Below, piece by piece: positions 52,562 through 62,196 of a stretch of 64,000 bases of DNA. The stretch comes from Flavobacteriales bacterium (lineage in GTDB: Bacteria; Bacteroidota; Bacteroidia; Flavobacteriales_F; PHOS-HE28). The number at the start of each line of letters is the position of its first letter. Position 1 is the stretch's first letter. Position numbers and translations under genes: made by a program. The notes below the pieces were generated by a model. The model ran no database searches. It was not told the DNA's origin and was given only the letters and a program-made list of their open reading frames with translations. The DNA lies in assembly GCA_016788635.1 (NCBI GenBank), contig JAEUSU010000008.1, positions 62,001-126,000 on the forward strand, in the 5' to 3' direction.

Positions 52562-53523
52562 GTGCTCGCCGGTCCTGAACGCTCCAGGATCAGCAATAGT
52601 GCGATGCCGGCCAGACAAAGCAGCACGGCCGGGAGCACCTGCGGGTCCTTGCTGCTGATGCCGAGCATGACGTCCATATCGTTGAGGGTGCTGTAGTCGC
52701 CGGGCCATACGTTGCCTGTGAGCAAGGGCTCCAGGTGCTCATCGGGCTTGCCCTCATGCACGGTGCGCAGGCTCAGCACCTTTTTCCACGGCCATACGAT
52801 GTAGAGCGAACCCACCAGGAACCCGGTGAGAGCGGACACCGCAAGGTCATGATGGGTGCGGAAGAGCCAGGAAAGGAAACGGCTGAAGGCCATGAGACCT
52901 GTAAGGCAGCCTGCGATGAAGACCAGGATGATGGGCAGGTCGAAACCCTTCAAGGCCTCCATGATGGGTTGGTAGGCACCCAGCAGCAAGAGGATGAAGG
53001 CGCCGCTGATGCCCGGCAGGATCATGGCGCAGATGGCCAGGCAACCGGAGAGATAGAAGAACAGCAGGCTGTCGCCGCCGCTGCCGGTCTTCAGCACGCC
53101 CACCATCACGGCGGTGGCTGCGCCGATCAGCACGCCGATGATGGGGCCGGCGCCCCAATGCTTCACCAGCTTGCCACAGAGCCATACGCTGGCCAGGATC
53201 AATCCGAAGAAGAAGCTCCATACCAGCACGGGGTGGTGTTGGAGCGCCCAGGTGATGGGCCGCGCCAGCAGCAGGATGCTGGTGATGATGCCGGCGACGA
53301 GAGTGACGAGGAAATTGCCGTTGATGCTGCGCCAGGCGGAGGCCAGCCCTTCCTTCCGCAACACGCCCACCGTGTCCAGGCCGATGGACTTGATGGACCC
53401 GATGAGCTCTTCGTAGATGCCGGAGATGAAGGCGATGGTGCCGCCCGAAACACCGGGCACCACATCCGCGGCACCCATGGCCATGCCCTTCAGGTAAAGG
53501 GTGATCCGCTTGCGGTCGATCAT
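52558..53523 (-). CDS. DUF368 polytopic membrane protein (PopT-like)
   Basis: 321 residues, eight or more membrane helices. DUF368 repeats are evident: MGAADVVPGVSGGTIAFISG (residues 16-35) and a second copy CAMILPGISGAFILLLLG near 165-182. Known: DUF368 proteins have been shown to act as undecaprenyl-phosphate transporters (PopT) that recycle the lipid carrier for wall and surface polymers. The repeat of the PGxSGG motif indicates inverted-repeat topology. Coupled to aroE by a 4-bp overlap; the upstream rhodanese gene ends 2 bp before. Confidence 0.9.
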   Translation of the reverse strand: MIDRKRITLYLKGMAMGAADVVPGVSGGTIAFISGIYEELIGSIKSIGLDTVGVLRKEGLASAWRSINGNFLVTLVAGIITSILLLARPITWALQHHPVLVWSFFFGLILASVWLCGKLVKHWGAGPIIGVLIGAATAVMVGVLKTGSGGDSLLFFYLSGCLAICAMILPGISGAFILLLLGAYQPIMEALKGFDLPIILVFIAGCLTGLMAFSRFLSWLFRTHHDLAVSALTGFLVGSLYIVWPWKKVLSLRTVHEGKPDEHLEPLLTGNVWPGDYSTLNDMDVMLGISSKDPQVLPAVLLCLAGIALLLILERSGPAST

Positions 53524-53525
53524 GT

Positions 53526-53843
53526 TCAGCCGCAGTTCAGGGTGGGGTCCACCTCGCGTGCATAGCCCAGGATGCCGCCTTCCAGGTTCACGAGGTTGGT
53601 GAAGCCATAGCGGCTCTCCAACGCGTGGATCACCGAGGCACTGCGGTTGCCACTGCGGCAGTGGACCACCACGGGCACGTCGCGCTTCAATTCATCCAGA
53701 CGGGCCAGGATCTCACCCATGGGGATCAGTTGCCCACCCAGGCCGCATAGTTCGGCTTCATAGGCTTCGCGCACGTCCACCAGCTGGTGCGGCGTGCCTT
53801 TCGCCATCCACTCCTTCAATTCCTGTGGTGTGACTGATCGCAT
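53526..53843 (-). CDS. Single-domain rhodanese-like protein
   Basis: 105 residues. Rhodanese fold with LVDVREAYEAEL (about 22-33), IPMGEI and the active loop VVHCRSGNRS (Cys about 63), a catalytically competent sulfurtransferase loop. ATG 53843 starts the conserved SVTPQELKEW region; upstream frame runs into the repeat array. In the phosphosulfolactate synthase / DUF368 / aroE run on the minus strand. Substrate unknown. Confidence 0.9.
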   Translation of the reverse strand: MRSVTPQELKEWMAKGTPHQLVDVREAYEAELCGLGGQLIPMGEILARLDELKRDVPVVVHCRSGNRSASVIHALESRYGFTNLVNLEGGILGYAREVDPTLNCG

Positions 53844-53870
53844 GTTCCTCGTCCCTTGTTCTGAAACAAC

Positions 53871-54009
53871 CTCAACCCATCGGCCGCTGCAGCCTTCGCG
53901 CAGGCGGCCCAACCCCCAACCCATTGGCCGCTGAAGCTTCAGCGCAAGCGGCTCAACCTCCAACCTCCAACCTCCAACCTCCAACCTCCAACCTACAACC
54001 TACAACCTA
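53871..54009. repeat. Two palindromic cores plus eight 7-bp units (repeat family, copy 2)
   Basis: Core 1 at about 53874-53911 and core 2 at about 53916-53952 share CAACCCAT-GGCCGCTG; core 2 contains the perfect palindrome GCTGAAGCTTCAGC. Then eight heptamers (53953-54008), mostly ccaacct. The array reaches into the TAG stop codon (54007-54009) of the phosphosulfolactate synthase gene. Confidence 0.75.
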
Positions 54010-54819
54010 CTTCTTCTCCTTCTCCTTCTCATTCACCTGCCTCAATCGATCGGCCACTTCCTGTGGCAGGTATTGGAAGAAGGTGTCCCCCCGCAATCCC
54101 AATCGCAGGGTTTCCAGCGGGATCACCTCTTCCGCAGGGATGTTGCCCAGGTTCACGTTGGGCCCGAGCTGCTTGATGAACCAGGCCTGCTGGCTCTTGA
54201 TCGGGGCCTCCCACATGATGTCCTTGGCGGGCACCTTCGCGATGATGCGGTTCACCAGGGTGGTGTGCGCATGGCCGCTGGGGCGGTAGATGCCCACGGT
54301 GCCGCTCTCGCGCGCCTCGGCGATCACCTTCCAACTGCCGGCGTCGAGCTCGGCGCGCATCATGTTCACCCATTTGGCGGGGCTGATCAGGATGCCGCTC
54401 TCCTTGCTGCCCACCTCGCTGAGCACGGTGAGGTCGCGCGCCAGGGTGTTGATGTATTTGCACTTCTCGGTGTGCGACAGATTGATGGAGCCATCGCTCA
54501 CCTCGCAGGTATCCAGTCCCAGTTCGTCCACGAACTTGCGGTAGGCCTTGAACTGCCCGCGTGCCAGGAAGGCCTCGAACAGTGTCCCGCCCAGGTAGAC
54601 GCGTATCTCGTTCCTTCGGTAGATGGCGATCTTCTCCTTCAGATTGCGCGATACGAGCGAGGTGCCGAAACCCAGCTTCACCACATCCACCAGGTGACCG
54701 GATGTCTCGATCAGGTCCTCGGCCTGGCGCAGGCTCATGCCCTTGTCCATCACCATGGTAAGGCCTTCCTCGCGCGGCTTGCTGGACCGTGCGGGTATGT
54801 GGGAGAGGGGGATGCTCAT
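54007..54819 (-). CDS. comA: Phosphosulfolactate synthase (ComA family)
   Basis: 270 residues. Adds sulfite to PEP to give (2R)-phosphosulfolactate (EC 4.4.1.19). TIM-barrel with GLTMVMDKGMSL near 19-30, DVVKLGFGTSLV near 45-56, RVYLGGTLFEAFLARGQ near 73-89, EVSDGSINLS near 106-115 and MWEAPIKSQQAWFIKQLGPNVNLGNI near 198-223 (in segments). Known: first step to sulfolactate and coenzyme M in methanogens; Bacteroidota homologues may feed sulfolactate or cysteate for sulfonolipids, which is inference. The C-terminus is a Lys/Glu tail. Overlaps the TPR gene by 4 bp. Confidence 0.9.
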   Translation of the reverse strand: MSIPLSHIPARSSKPREEGLTMVMDKGMSLRQAEDLIETSGHLVDVVKLGFGTSLVSRNLKEKIAIYRRNEIRVYLGGTLFEAFLARGQFKAYRKFVDELGLDTCEVSDGSINLSHTEKCKYINTLARDLTVLSEVGSKESGILISPAKWVNMMRAELDAGSWKVIAEARESGTVGIYRPSGHAHTTLVNRIIAKVPAKDIMWEAPIKSQQAWFIKQLGPNVNLGNIPAEEVIPLETLRLGLRGDTFFQYLPQEVADRLRQVNEKEKEKK

Positions 54820-56228
54820 CGGCGGTAAAGCTCCACCAAATGCATCACCTGGGGCATGTCGGCCGCCTCGGGGAAGTGCTGAAGCAGATGGGTATGCGCG
54901 GCATGGTCGTTCACCAGGGCCTCTTCCAACTCCAGCAGGGCTTGTTGTTCGCGGCCGGCACGCAGCAGGTAGCTCACCATGCGGTAGCGGAAGATGGGAT
55001 TGAGCTTGTGCACCAGTTCGCCTTCACGCAGCTTCTTCAATGCCGCCTCCGCATCCTTGATGCGCAGCAGCAGGTCGGCATGGTCCAGCCAGCCGTCCAG
55101 GTGCTGGGGCTCCAGGGTGTTCAAGCGGGTCAGCGTGGCCTGTGCTTCTTCATGGCGGCCGGCGCGTCCCAGGGCGGTGCCATAGTAATACAGCGCATCG
55201 CCATGGTCGGGCACCACACGGGTGGCCTGTTCCAGGTCCTTCAACCCTTCGGGGCCCCGCCCTTGCAGGTCTTTCACAATGCCCCGGCCGATCCAAGCGT
55301 CCACCCATGTGGGGTCCAGTGCAATGGCCTGGTCATAATGGATCAGTGCCGCCTCGAAACGTTCCATCTTCTCGTAGCACTCACCGATGTAGCTGAAGGT
55401 GATGGCCTGTGGACCGTCGAACTCCAGGGTATCCTGGTAGCAGCTGATGGCTTCCTCGTAGCGCCCCTGTTGCAATAGGTTCCGCGCCTTGCTGAAGTAG
55501 GCCGAGCTGAAGCGTTGGTCGATGGCGATGGCCAGGTCGAGCGCTTCGTTGCTTTCCTCCAACTTCTCCATGCGGGCCAGCGTGTTGCCCAGGTTGTACC
55601 AGGCCACAAAGGCGTAGGGGTGTTCGTTGGTGAAGCGCCGGAAGTAGCTCAGGCTGGCCTCGTGCGCTTCGGCCAGGTCGTAGCAATACGCCAGTTCATA
55701 CAGCACCGCTTCGTTCTCCGGGTTGGTCTCCAGGGCCTTCTGCAGGCAGGCGATGGCCTCTTCGAACTCCTCCAGGTTCTCGTACTCAAAGGCGAGGTCC
55801 AGGTAGATCTCGTCCAGGCCTTCCTCGGCCAGGTCCAGCGCGCGCTTGTAATGGTCCACGGCGCGGCGGTAGTTGCGGAGCTGGCTGAAAATGCCGGCCT
55901 TGTGCAAATGGATGTCCTCGTTGTAAGGCTCCAGCTTTTCCAAGGCGTCCAGCACCTCCAGGGCCTTGTTCAGGCGGCCGCTGGCCATCAGCACCTGGGC
56001 CTCGCAATAGGTCAGGTCCACCGAGCCGGGGTGCTGGCGCTGGGCGAATTCCAGCACCTCGCGGGCACGGCGCAGGTCGCTGTGGTCGAGGTAGTGGTCG
56101 ATGATCAGCTCGAACTCCTCAACGTCGAAGAACAAATGTTGATGGTCGCGGACCATCGCCTCGTACCGCTGGACGCATTGTTCCTGATCGTCCTCCCGGC
56201 CGGGCTGGGGAAGGGGGCCTTCGTTCAT
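54816..56228 (-). CDS. Tetratricopeptide-repeat protein
   Basis: 470 residues, cytosolic, with at least ten TPR units spaced about 34 residues (for example LAFEYENLEEFEEAIACLQKAL, VAWYNLGNTLARMEKLEESNEAL, AYFSKARNLLQQGRYEEAISCY, AITFSYIGECYEKMERFEAALIHY). First gene of the run TPR-comA-rhodanese-DUF368-aroE, preceded by a -7 box. Known: TPR proteins of this length often scaffold complexes; a partner is not evident. ATG 56228 follows the promoter by 26 bp. Confidence 0.92.
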   Translation of the reverse strand: MNEGPLPQPGREDDQEQCVQRYEAMVRDHQHLFFDVEEFELIIDHYLDHSDLRRAREVLEFAQRQHPGSVDLTYCEAQVLMASGRLNKALEVLDALEKLEPYNEDIHLHKAGIFSQLRNYRRAVDHYKRALDLAEEGLDEIYLDLAFEYENLEEFEEAIACLQKALETNPENEAVLYELAYCYDLAEAHEASLSYFRRFTNEHPYAFVAWYNLGNTLARMEKLEESNEALDLAIAIDQRFSSAYFSKARNLLQQGRYEEAISCYQDTLEFDGPQAITFSYIGECYEKMERFEAALIHYDQAIALDPTWVDAWIGRGIVKDLQGRGPEGLKDLEQATRVVPDHGDALYYYGTALGRAGRHEEAQATLTRLNTLEPQHLDGWLDHADLLLRIKDAEAALKKLREGELVHKLNPIFRYRMVSYLLRAGREQQALLELEEALVNDHAAHTHLLQHFPEAADMPQVMHLVELYRR

Positions 56229-56254
56229 GCAGGATGGGTGAGGGTCACCGTCCC

Positions 56255-56262
56255 CAAAAGTA
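56255..56262 (-). promoter_or_regulatory. Candidate -7 box TACTTTTG of the TPR-comA-aroE operon
   Basis: Exact TAnnTTTG match on the minus strand, 26 bp before the TPR gene ATG. Confidence 0.55.
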
Positions 56263-56447
56263 GCGATCCGGACCCGAGGGCGACGCACACGCCGCCGGGT
56301 TATGAACAGGAGGCTGGTGCATGACGAAGGATCGATCGGCCCATGGGCCTCTTGGCCGGAAGGGCACCCGGTCTGGCCCAGCGGTGCATGGTGCACATGG
56401 ACGAACACACGGCCAGGCGACCATTGGTGTGTTGCGGGCGGTGAACG

Positions 56448-56476
56448 AAAAGCCCCCCATGGTCTGGAGGGCTTTC
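56448..56476 (-). terminator. Rho-independent terminator of the coiled-coil gene
   Basis: Minus strand: AAAGCCCTCCA pairs with TGGGGGGCTTTT with one mismatch around a 5-nt loop, followed by cgtt. It begins about 20 bp after the stop at 56497. Confidence 0.7.
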
Positions 56477-56496
56477 GCGCGTGTGCCTGGTCCTGT

Positions 56497-56898
56497 TCAC
56501 ATCCACTTCGCCGCCCAGTGGTAGAACTCGTACTTCAACTCGCGGTAGAGTTTTTCGAATGTCTCGTAGCGATCGCGCAGGCCCGCATGGTCCTTGTACA
56601 GCCGGTGTTCCAGCGCCACGGGACGTTCCTTGCTCTCCTTCTCCAGGAAGTTCTCGTGCTCCTTGATGTCATGCCGCAACTCGTCGATCACCTCGCGCTC
56701 GCGGATGTATTGGTTCTGGAAGTGTTCCAACTGGGCCATCACCTCCTGTCCGCTGTTGCGCCGCACGATCTCCTCCATGCGTCGTTCGAATATGCCGATC
56801 TCGTCCTTGTAGAAGCGCAGGGCGTTCAGCCAGAGCAGATGTTCGAAATGCAGTTCGCCCACGTGCTTGTGGGTGGCGGCTTGGGTGGCGGTGCTCAT
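56497..56898 (-). CDS. Coiled-coil protein of unknown function
   Basis: 133 residues, almost wholly helical and highly charged: HFEHLLWLNALRFYKDEIGIFE, RRMEEIVRR, YIREREVIDELRHDIKEHENFL, RLYKDHAGLRDRYETFEKLYRELK. Heptad spacing supports a coiled coil. No signal peptide. Proteins like this are kept in Bacteroidota without a named function. The 152 bp up to the next gene hold nothing recognised. Confidence 0.75.
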   Translation of the reverse strand: MSTATQAATHKHVGELHFEHLLWLNALRFYKDEIGIFERRMEEIVRRNSGQEVMAQLEHFQNQYIREREVIDELRHDIKEHENFLEKESKERPVALEHRLYKDHAGLRDRYETFEKLYRELKYEFYHWAAKWM

Positions 56899-57050
56899 CG
56901 GTGGTTGGGCTTGTGCGGATGAAGTTATGTAGCTACGGACTGCGAAGCAAGAAGGTCATTGGCGAAGCACAAATGAGGATCGTCAGTTGCCACGGGCGCC
57001 CGCAGGAATGGTATGGTTGAGAACCGGTAAGCACGGTGCGACCACATCGT

Positions 57051-57698
<648 letters not shown>

Positions 57699-57739
57699 GG
57701 CGTAAAGGAAAGGAGCGGTCAGCGAACGGTGCGAGCGGC

Positions 57740-57747
57740 TACTTTCG
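57740..57747 (+). promoter_or_regulatory. Candidate -7 box TACTTTCG of sucC
   Basis: TACTTTCG, one base from TAnnTTTG, 25 bp upstream of the sucC ATG. Confidence 0.45.
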
Positions 57748-57772
57748 CCCCCGCAACGCAACGTCCCCTTCC

Positions 57773-58963
57773 ATGAACCTGCACGAATACCAAGGCAAGA
57801 GCATCCTGGCGCAATACGGTGTCCGCATCCAGCGCGGCCATGTGGCCTACAACGCCGATGAGGCGGTGGAACAGGCGAAGCGACTGAGCCAGGAGACCGG
57901 TACGAAGTTCTGGGTGGTGAAGGCGCAGATCCATGCGGGTGGCCGCGGCAAAGGCGGGGGCGTGAAGCTCGCCAGGAGCATCGACGAGGTGCGCGAGAAG
58001 GCAGAGGCCATCATCGGCATGATGCTGAAGACGCCCCAGACCCCGCCGCAGGGCAAGAAGGTGCACAAGGTGCTCATCGCCGAGGACATGTATGGTCCGG
58101 GTGCCAGCGAGCCCAAGGAGTATTACATGAGCGTGCTGCTGGACCGTGCCAGCGCGAAGAACATCATCATGTACAGCACCGAGGGCGGCATGGACATCGA
58201 GGAGGTGGCCGAGAAGCACCCCGAGAAGATCTTCAAGGAAGTGGTGGACCCCCGCGTGGGCCTGCGCCCCTTCCAGTGCAACAAGATCGCCGTGAACCTG
58301 GGCTGCACCGGCAACGCGAAGAAGGAGATGGTGAAGTTCGTGGCCGCGCTCTACGCCGCGTACGAAGGCTGCGACGCCGCCATGTTCGAGATCAACCCCG
58401 TGCTGAAGACCAGCGACGACAAGATCGCCGCGGTGGACGCCAAGGTGCGGCTGGACGGCAATGCGCTCTACCGCCATCCCGACTACAAGGAGATGCGCGA
58501 CAAGACGGAAGAGGATCCCATTGAGGTGGAGGCCGGTGAAGCGGGCCTGAACTATGTGCGCCTGGATGGCAACGTGGGCTGCATGGTGAACGGCGCCGGC
58601 CTGGCCATGGCCACCATGGACATCATCAAGCTCAGCGGGGGCGAGCCCGCCAACTTCCTGGACGTGGGCGGCACGGCTGATGCCCAGCGCGTGGAAAAAG
58701 CCTTCCGCATCATCCTGAAGGACACCCGCGTGAAGGCCATTCTGGTGAACATCTTCGGCGGCATCGTGCGCTGCGACCGCGTGGCCCAGGGCATCGTGGA
58801 CGCCTACAAGAACATCGGCAACATCCCCGTGCCCATCATCGTGCGGCTGCAGGGCACCAACGCCATCGAGGCCAAGCAGCTCATCGACAACAGCGGCCTG
58901 AAGGTGCTGAGCGCCGTGGCCCTGCAGGAGGCGGCGGACCGGGTGAAGGAGGTGCTCAAGTGA
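57773..58963 (+). CDS. sucC: Succinate-CoA ligase, ADP-forming, beta subunit
   Basis: 396 residues; with SucD makes succinate and ATP from succinyl-CoA in the TCA cycle (EC 6.2.1.5). N-terminus [20 protein letters not shown]-grasp [19 protein letters not shown] near 45-63, FEINPV near 205, [15 protein letters not shown] near 263-277, [13 protein letters not shown] near 322 and [10 protein letters not shown]. sucD is not adjacent: the next gene is an alpha/beta hydrolase coupled by a GTGA overlap. Split sucC/sucD is common in Bacteroidota. Confidence 0.97.
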   Translation: MNLHEYQGKSILAQYGVRIQRGHVAYNADEAVEQAKRLSQETGTKFWVVKAQIHAGGRGKGGGVKLARSIDEVREKAEAIIGMMLKTPQTPPQGKKVHKVLIAEDMYGPGASEPKEYYMSVLLDRASAKNIIMYSTEGGMDIEEVAEKHPEKIFKEVVDPRVGLRPFQCNKIAVNLGCTGNAKKEMVKFVAALYAAYEGCDAAMFEINPVLKTSDDKIAAVDAKVRLDGNALYRHPDYKEMRDKTEEDPIEVEAGEAGLNYVRLDGNVGCMVNGAGLAMATMDIIKLSGGEPANFLDVGGTADAQRVEKAFRIILKDTRVKAILVNIFGGIVRCDRVAQGIVDAYKNIGNIPVPIIVRLQGTNAIEAKQLIDNSGLKVLSAVALQEAADRVKEVLK

Positions 58964-59649
58964 GCGCATCGTTGCTGCTTTTGCATGGCGCCCTCGGTAC
59001 GGCGCACCAGCTTCACCGCCTGCATGACCGTATCGGCGGGGTGGCCATCGATCTTTCCGGCCACGGCAGTCGTGCCATACCAGCCCATGGCATCCGCTTC
59101 GAGGATTTCCTGAAGGACATCGACGAGGCCTTTGTTGCGCATGATTGGGAACGGGCCGACCTCTTCGGTTACAGCATGGGCGGCTATGCGGCCCTGTTGT
59201 ATGCCACGCAGCATCCGCAGCGCGTGCGTTCCGTGGTGACGCTGGGCACCAAGTACCTCTGGACCGAGGAAGGCCTGCTGAAGGAATTGCGCATGCTGGA
59301 TCCGGAAATGATGGAGCAGAAGGTGCCGGCCTTTGCGCAAGCACTCGCTTCGGCGCACGGCGCCACGCGGTGGAAAGAGGTGGTTGTGGCTATCGCGCAG
59401 AGCATGTCCGATCTGGCGCATCACCCACTGCTCACACCGGAGGTCTGTGCCCGCATCCCATGCCCCACCTTGCTCTGTGTGGGCGAAAAGGACGGTACGG
59501 CCATTCCTGCGGACACGCAACGTTTCGCACAAGGCGTGAAGGGCGCTGAAGTGTTCATCCTTCCGGGAACACCGCACCCCTTCGATAAAGTGGACCTGGA
59601 CCAACTGGAGCCGCGTCTACGGACATTCTGGGCCTCGCTGCCGACCTGA
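58960..59649 (+). CDS. Alpha/beta hydrolase
   Basis: 229 residues starting at GTG 58960, overlapping the sucC stop by 4 bp (GTGA). Hydrolase fold with LLLLHGALGT (oxyanion loop), DLSGHG, nucleophile elbow GYSMGGYA (Ser near 72), and late acid/base in VGEKDGT and GTPHPFD (His near 205). No lid domain of size. Similar to small MenH- or BioH-like esterases; substrate unknown. Convergent with the next gene with no bases between stops. Confidence 0.88.
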   Translation: MSASLLLLHGALGTAHQLHRLHDRIGGVAIDLSGHGSRAIPAHGIRFEDFLKDIDEAFVAHDWERADLFGYSMGGYAALLYATQHPQRVRSVVTLGTKYLWTEEGLLKELRMLDPEMMEQKVPAFAQALASAHGATRWKEVVVAIAQSMSDLAHHPLLTPEVCARIPCPTLLCVGEKDGTAIPADTQRFAQGVKGAEVFILPGTPHPFDKVDLDQLEPRLRTFWASLPT

Positions 59650-60561
59650 TCACCAAAAGCGCCACCACCGCTTCTTCTTCTCCTTCTTCTCCTCTTCACC
59701 CTTGGGTTGGGGAGTAGGTGATGGCGGAAGATCCTGTTCCGCAGCGGACTTCTTCGCGGCCCAGCCTTCGATCACCACGAAGAGCTTGCGATGCTCGGGA
59801 CCTTGAATAGCCTCGTCCGTGCGGAACCGTGCCACGGCATGTTGGCGGTCGCCGAGCACCACTTCGTGGATCACCAGTTCCACATGATCTTTCCATGGTG
59901 GCCAGCTTTCTCCCATGCTGTAGGTGCCGATGCGGATGGTGTCGCCTGGCGCCATGGTCCAGGTGCCGCCAGGCAGGGCGGGCGTGGGCGCCCTGGGTGT
60001 GGCGGTCACACGCACGGCGGCTTTCGTGGGGTTCACCACGAAGAGCTCGTTGCTGAACATGCGCTGGCAGATCACCACCTCGGGCTGCTTGTGCGGCACA
60101 TCGGCGGGAGGAATGGGTATCCCGGGTCGGACTGGCTCCGGCGGCGCGGTGGGGCGGTGGATGGGACCGTAGTTGTCACGCCCGTCCTCCCAGAAGCCGG
60201 TGCGGTTCCCATCCGCATCGAAGGTGGTGGTGCTCCGGTACCATTGGATGCCCCCATCCGGCGCGTCGCTCGTCTCCACCTTGCTCACCGCGCCGTTCGG
60301 GTGGTAGCTGAAATGCACCGATGCGTGTCCTGCGAAACGGCGGGTCTGTCCTTGGAAGATCACTTCTCCAAGGCGGTTGTACGCCCAGCTGCGTCCCCAA
60401 CGGCCGTCCTTGTCCAGCCACTCCTTGGTGCTCAACTGCCCCGCGGTGAAATAGTGCAGCACCACCCGGCCGGTGTCCGTTTCCACCGTGCGCGTGCGGC
60501 CTTGCCCGAACAGGGCGGTGAAGGTGGTGAGGGTGGCAAGAAGGGTGAAATAGCGGCTCAT
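59650..60561 (-). CDS. Secreted protein of unknown function with MORN-like stretch
   Basis: 303 residues; signal peptide ending ALFGQ. Residues about 30-110 contain toxin-like/MORN-like short beta units (VLHYFTAGQLSTKEWLDKDGRWG, AYNRLGEVIFQGQTRRFAGHASVHFSYHPNGAVSKVE in segments). A proline-rich linker follows, then a beta domain and a highly basic C-terminal tail (EEEKKEKKKRWWRFW). No family assigned with certainty. Convergent with the hydrolase gene; 84 bp from the biotin carboxylase start. Confidence 0.7.
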   Translation of the reverse strand: MSRYFTLLATLTTFTALFGQGRTRTVETDTGRVVLHYFTAGQLSTKEWLDKDGRWGRSWAYNRLGEVIFQGQTRRFAGHASVHFSYHPNGAVSKVETSDAPDGGIQWYRSTTTFDADGNRTGFWEDGRDNYGPIHRPTAPPEPVRPGIPIPPADVPHKQPEVVICQRMFSNELFVVNPTKAAVRVTATPRAPTPALPGGTWTMAPGDTIRIGTYSMGESWPPWKDHVELVIHEVVLGDRQHAVARFRTDEAIQGPEHRKLFVVIEGWAAKKSAAEQDLPPSPTPQPKGEEEKKEKKKRWWRFW

Positions 60562-60645
60562 CGCAGCGGGCTTGCCAAAGATCGCGCCGATCGAGACCTC
60601 TCCAGCCCCCTTCATCATCTTCTCTGTCTTCACCATCTTCACCCC

Positions 60646-62136
60646 GTGAAACCGAAGAAGATCCAGAAGCTGCTCGTGGCCAACCGCGGCGAGATAGCCC
60701 TGCGCGTGATGCGCTCCGCCCGTGAGATGGGCATTCGCACCGTGGCCGTGTATTCCGAGGCCGATCGCCAGGCCCCCTTCGTACGCTTTGCCGACGAGGC
60801 CGTGTGCATCGGTCCGCCGCCCAGCAAGGAGAGCTACCTGGTCTTCGACAAGATCATCAAGGTTTGCACCGACCTGAAGGTGGATGCCGTGCACCCGGGC
60901 TACGGATTCCTCAGCGAGAACGGCGACTTCGCGCGTGCTCTGGAGAAGGCGGGTGTCGTATTTGTGGGTCCTTCACCCAAGGCCATGAAGGTGATGGGCG
61001 ACAAGCTTGCGGCCAAGGAGGCCGTGAAGCAGTTCGGGGTGCCGTTGGTGCCCGGTACGGAAGGCGCGGTGAGCGGCCTGGACGAAGCGATCAAGGTGGC
61101 CAAGACCATCAAGTTCCCCATCCTCATCAAGGCGGCGGCGGGCGGCGGGGGCAAGGGCATGCGCGTGGTGGAGCAGGAGAGTGGGTTGAAGGAAGGCCTG
61201 GAGCGCGCCATCAGCGAGGCCACCAACGCCTTTGGCGACGGCAGCGTGTTCATTGAGAAGTACGTGGCCGGGCCGCGCCACATCGAGGTGCAGATCATGG
61301 CCGATACCCACGGCAACACCTGCTACCTCTTCGAGCGGGAGTGCAGCATCCAGCGCCGCCATCAGAAGGTGGTGGAGGAGGCCCCCAGCGCCGTGCTTTC
61401 ACCGGCCATGCGCAAGCGGATGGGCGAAGCGGCCGTGGCCGTGGCCCGCAGCGTGGACTATGTGGGTGCCGGCACCGTGGAGTTCCTGCTCGATGAAGGT
61501 GGCGACTTCTACTTCATGGAGATGAACACGCGCCTGCAGGTGGAGCATCCGGTCACCGAGATGATCACCGGGCTTGACCTGGTGAAGCTGCAGATCCGCG
61601 TGGCGGAAGGGGAGAAGCTGCCTTTCGAGCAGGAGGACCTGGCGATCAACGGCCACGCCATCGAGGTGCGTGTGTATGCCGAGGACCCTTCGAACAATTT
61701 CCTGCCGGACATCGGACACCTCACCACCTACCGCCCACCCCAGGGCCCCGGTGTGCGGGTGGACGATGGTTTTGAGGAGGGAATGGAGATCCCCATCCAC
61801 TACGACCCCATGATCGCCAAGTTGATCACCCACGGCGCCACACGCGAGGAGGCGATCGCACGCATGGAACGCGCCATCGATGACTACGCCATCACCGGTG
61901 TGGAGACCACACTGCCGTTCTGCCGCTTCGTCATGGGGCATCAGTCGTTCCGGAGTGGGAAGTACGATACGCATTTCGTGCGCGACCACTTCACGCCGGC
62001 CGTCCTGGAGGGCGGTCCTGTAGCGGAACTCAATGCGGCGGCCCTGGTGGCGGCCCATTTGTTCGCCGAAGAGGTGGGCAGCCGGTTGCCGGCACCAGGC
62101 GTCACGGCGCCTTCCGCGTGGAAACTTCGGCGCTGA
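60646..62136 (+). CDS. accC: Biotin carboxylase subunit of an acyl-CoA carboxylase
   Basis: 496 residues from GTG 60646. Carboxylates biotin with bicarbonate and ATP (EC 6.3.4.14). ANRGEIALRV at the N-terminus, HPGYGFLSEN near 86, ATP-grasp KAAAGGGGKGMRVV near 160-173, RECSIQRRHQKVVEEAP near 230-246 and MEMNTRLQVEHPVTE near 290-304. It is about 45 residues longer at the C-terminus than AccC of E. coli, as in carboxylases for acetyl/propionyl-CoA of Bacteroidota. Neither the biotin-carrier nor the transferase subunit is next to it. Confidence 0.93.
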   Translation: MKPKKIQKLLVANRGEIALRVMRSAREMGIRTVAVYSEADRQAPFVRFADEAVCIGPPPSKESYLVFDKIIKVCTDLKVDAVHPGYGFLSENGDFARALEKAGVVFVGPSPKAMKVMGDKLAAKEAVKQFGVPLVPGTEGAVSGLDEAIKVAKTIKFPILIKAAAGGGGKGMRVVEQESGLKEGLERAISEATNAFGDGSVFIEKYVAGPRHIEVQIMADTHGNTCYLFERECSIQRRHQKVVEEAPSAVLSPAMRKRMGEAAVAVARSVDYVGAGTVEFLLDEGGDFYFMEMNTRLQVEHPVTEMITGLDLVKLQIRVAEGEKLPFEQEDLAINGHAIEVRVYAEDPSNNFLPDIGHLTTYRPPQGPGVRVDDGFEEGMEIPIHYDPMIAKLITHGATREEAIARMERAIDDYAITGVETTLPFCRFVMGHQSFRSGKYDTHFVRDHFTPAVLEGGPVAELNAAALVAAHLFAEEVGSRLPAPGVTAPSAWKLRR

Positions 62137-62196
62137 CATTGCTGTACAATGGACACCAACGGCCGCTTATGGCCGTTACTTTGGTGTAAACAGGCC

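Noticed and set aside
53953-54009. Possible CRISPR array
   Set aside because: Repeat units are only 7 bp with no spacers; these are tandem heptamers.
57719-59344. 541-codon minus-strand open frame opposite sucC
   Set aside because: Shadow frame of sucC and the hydrolase gene; no signal, domain or promoter.
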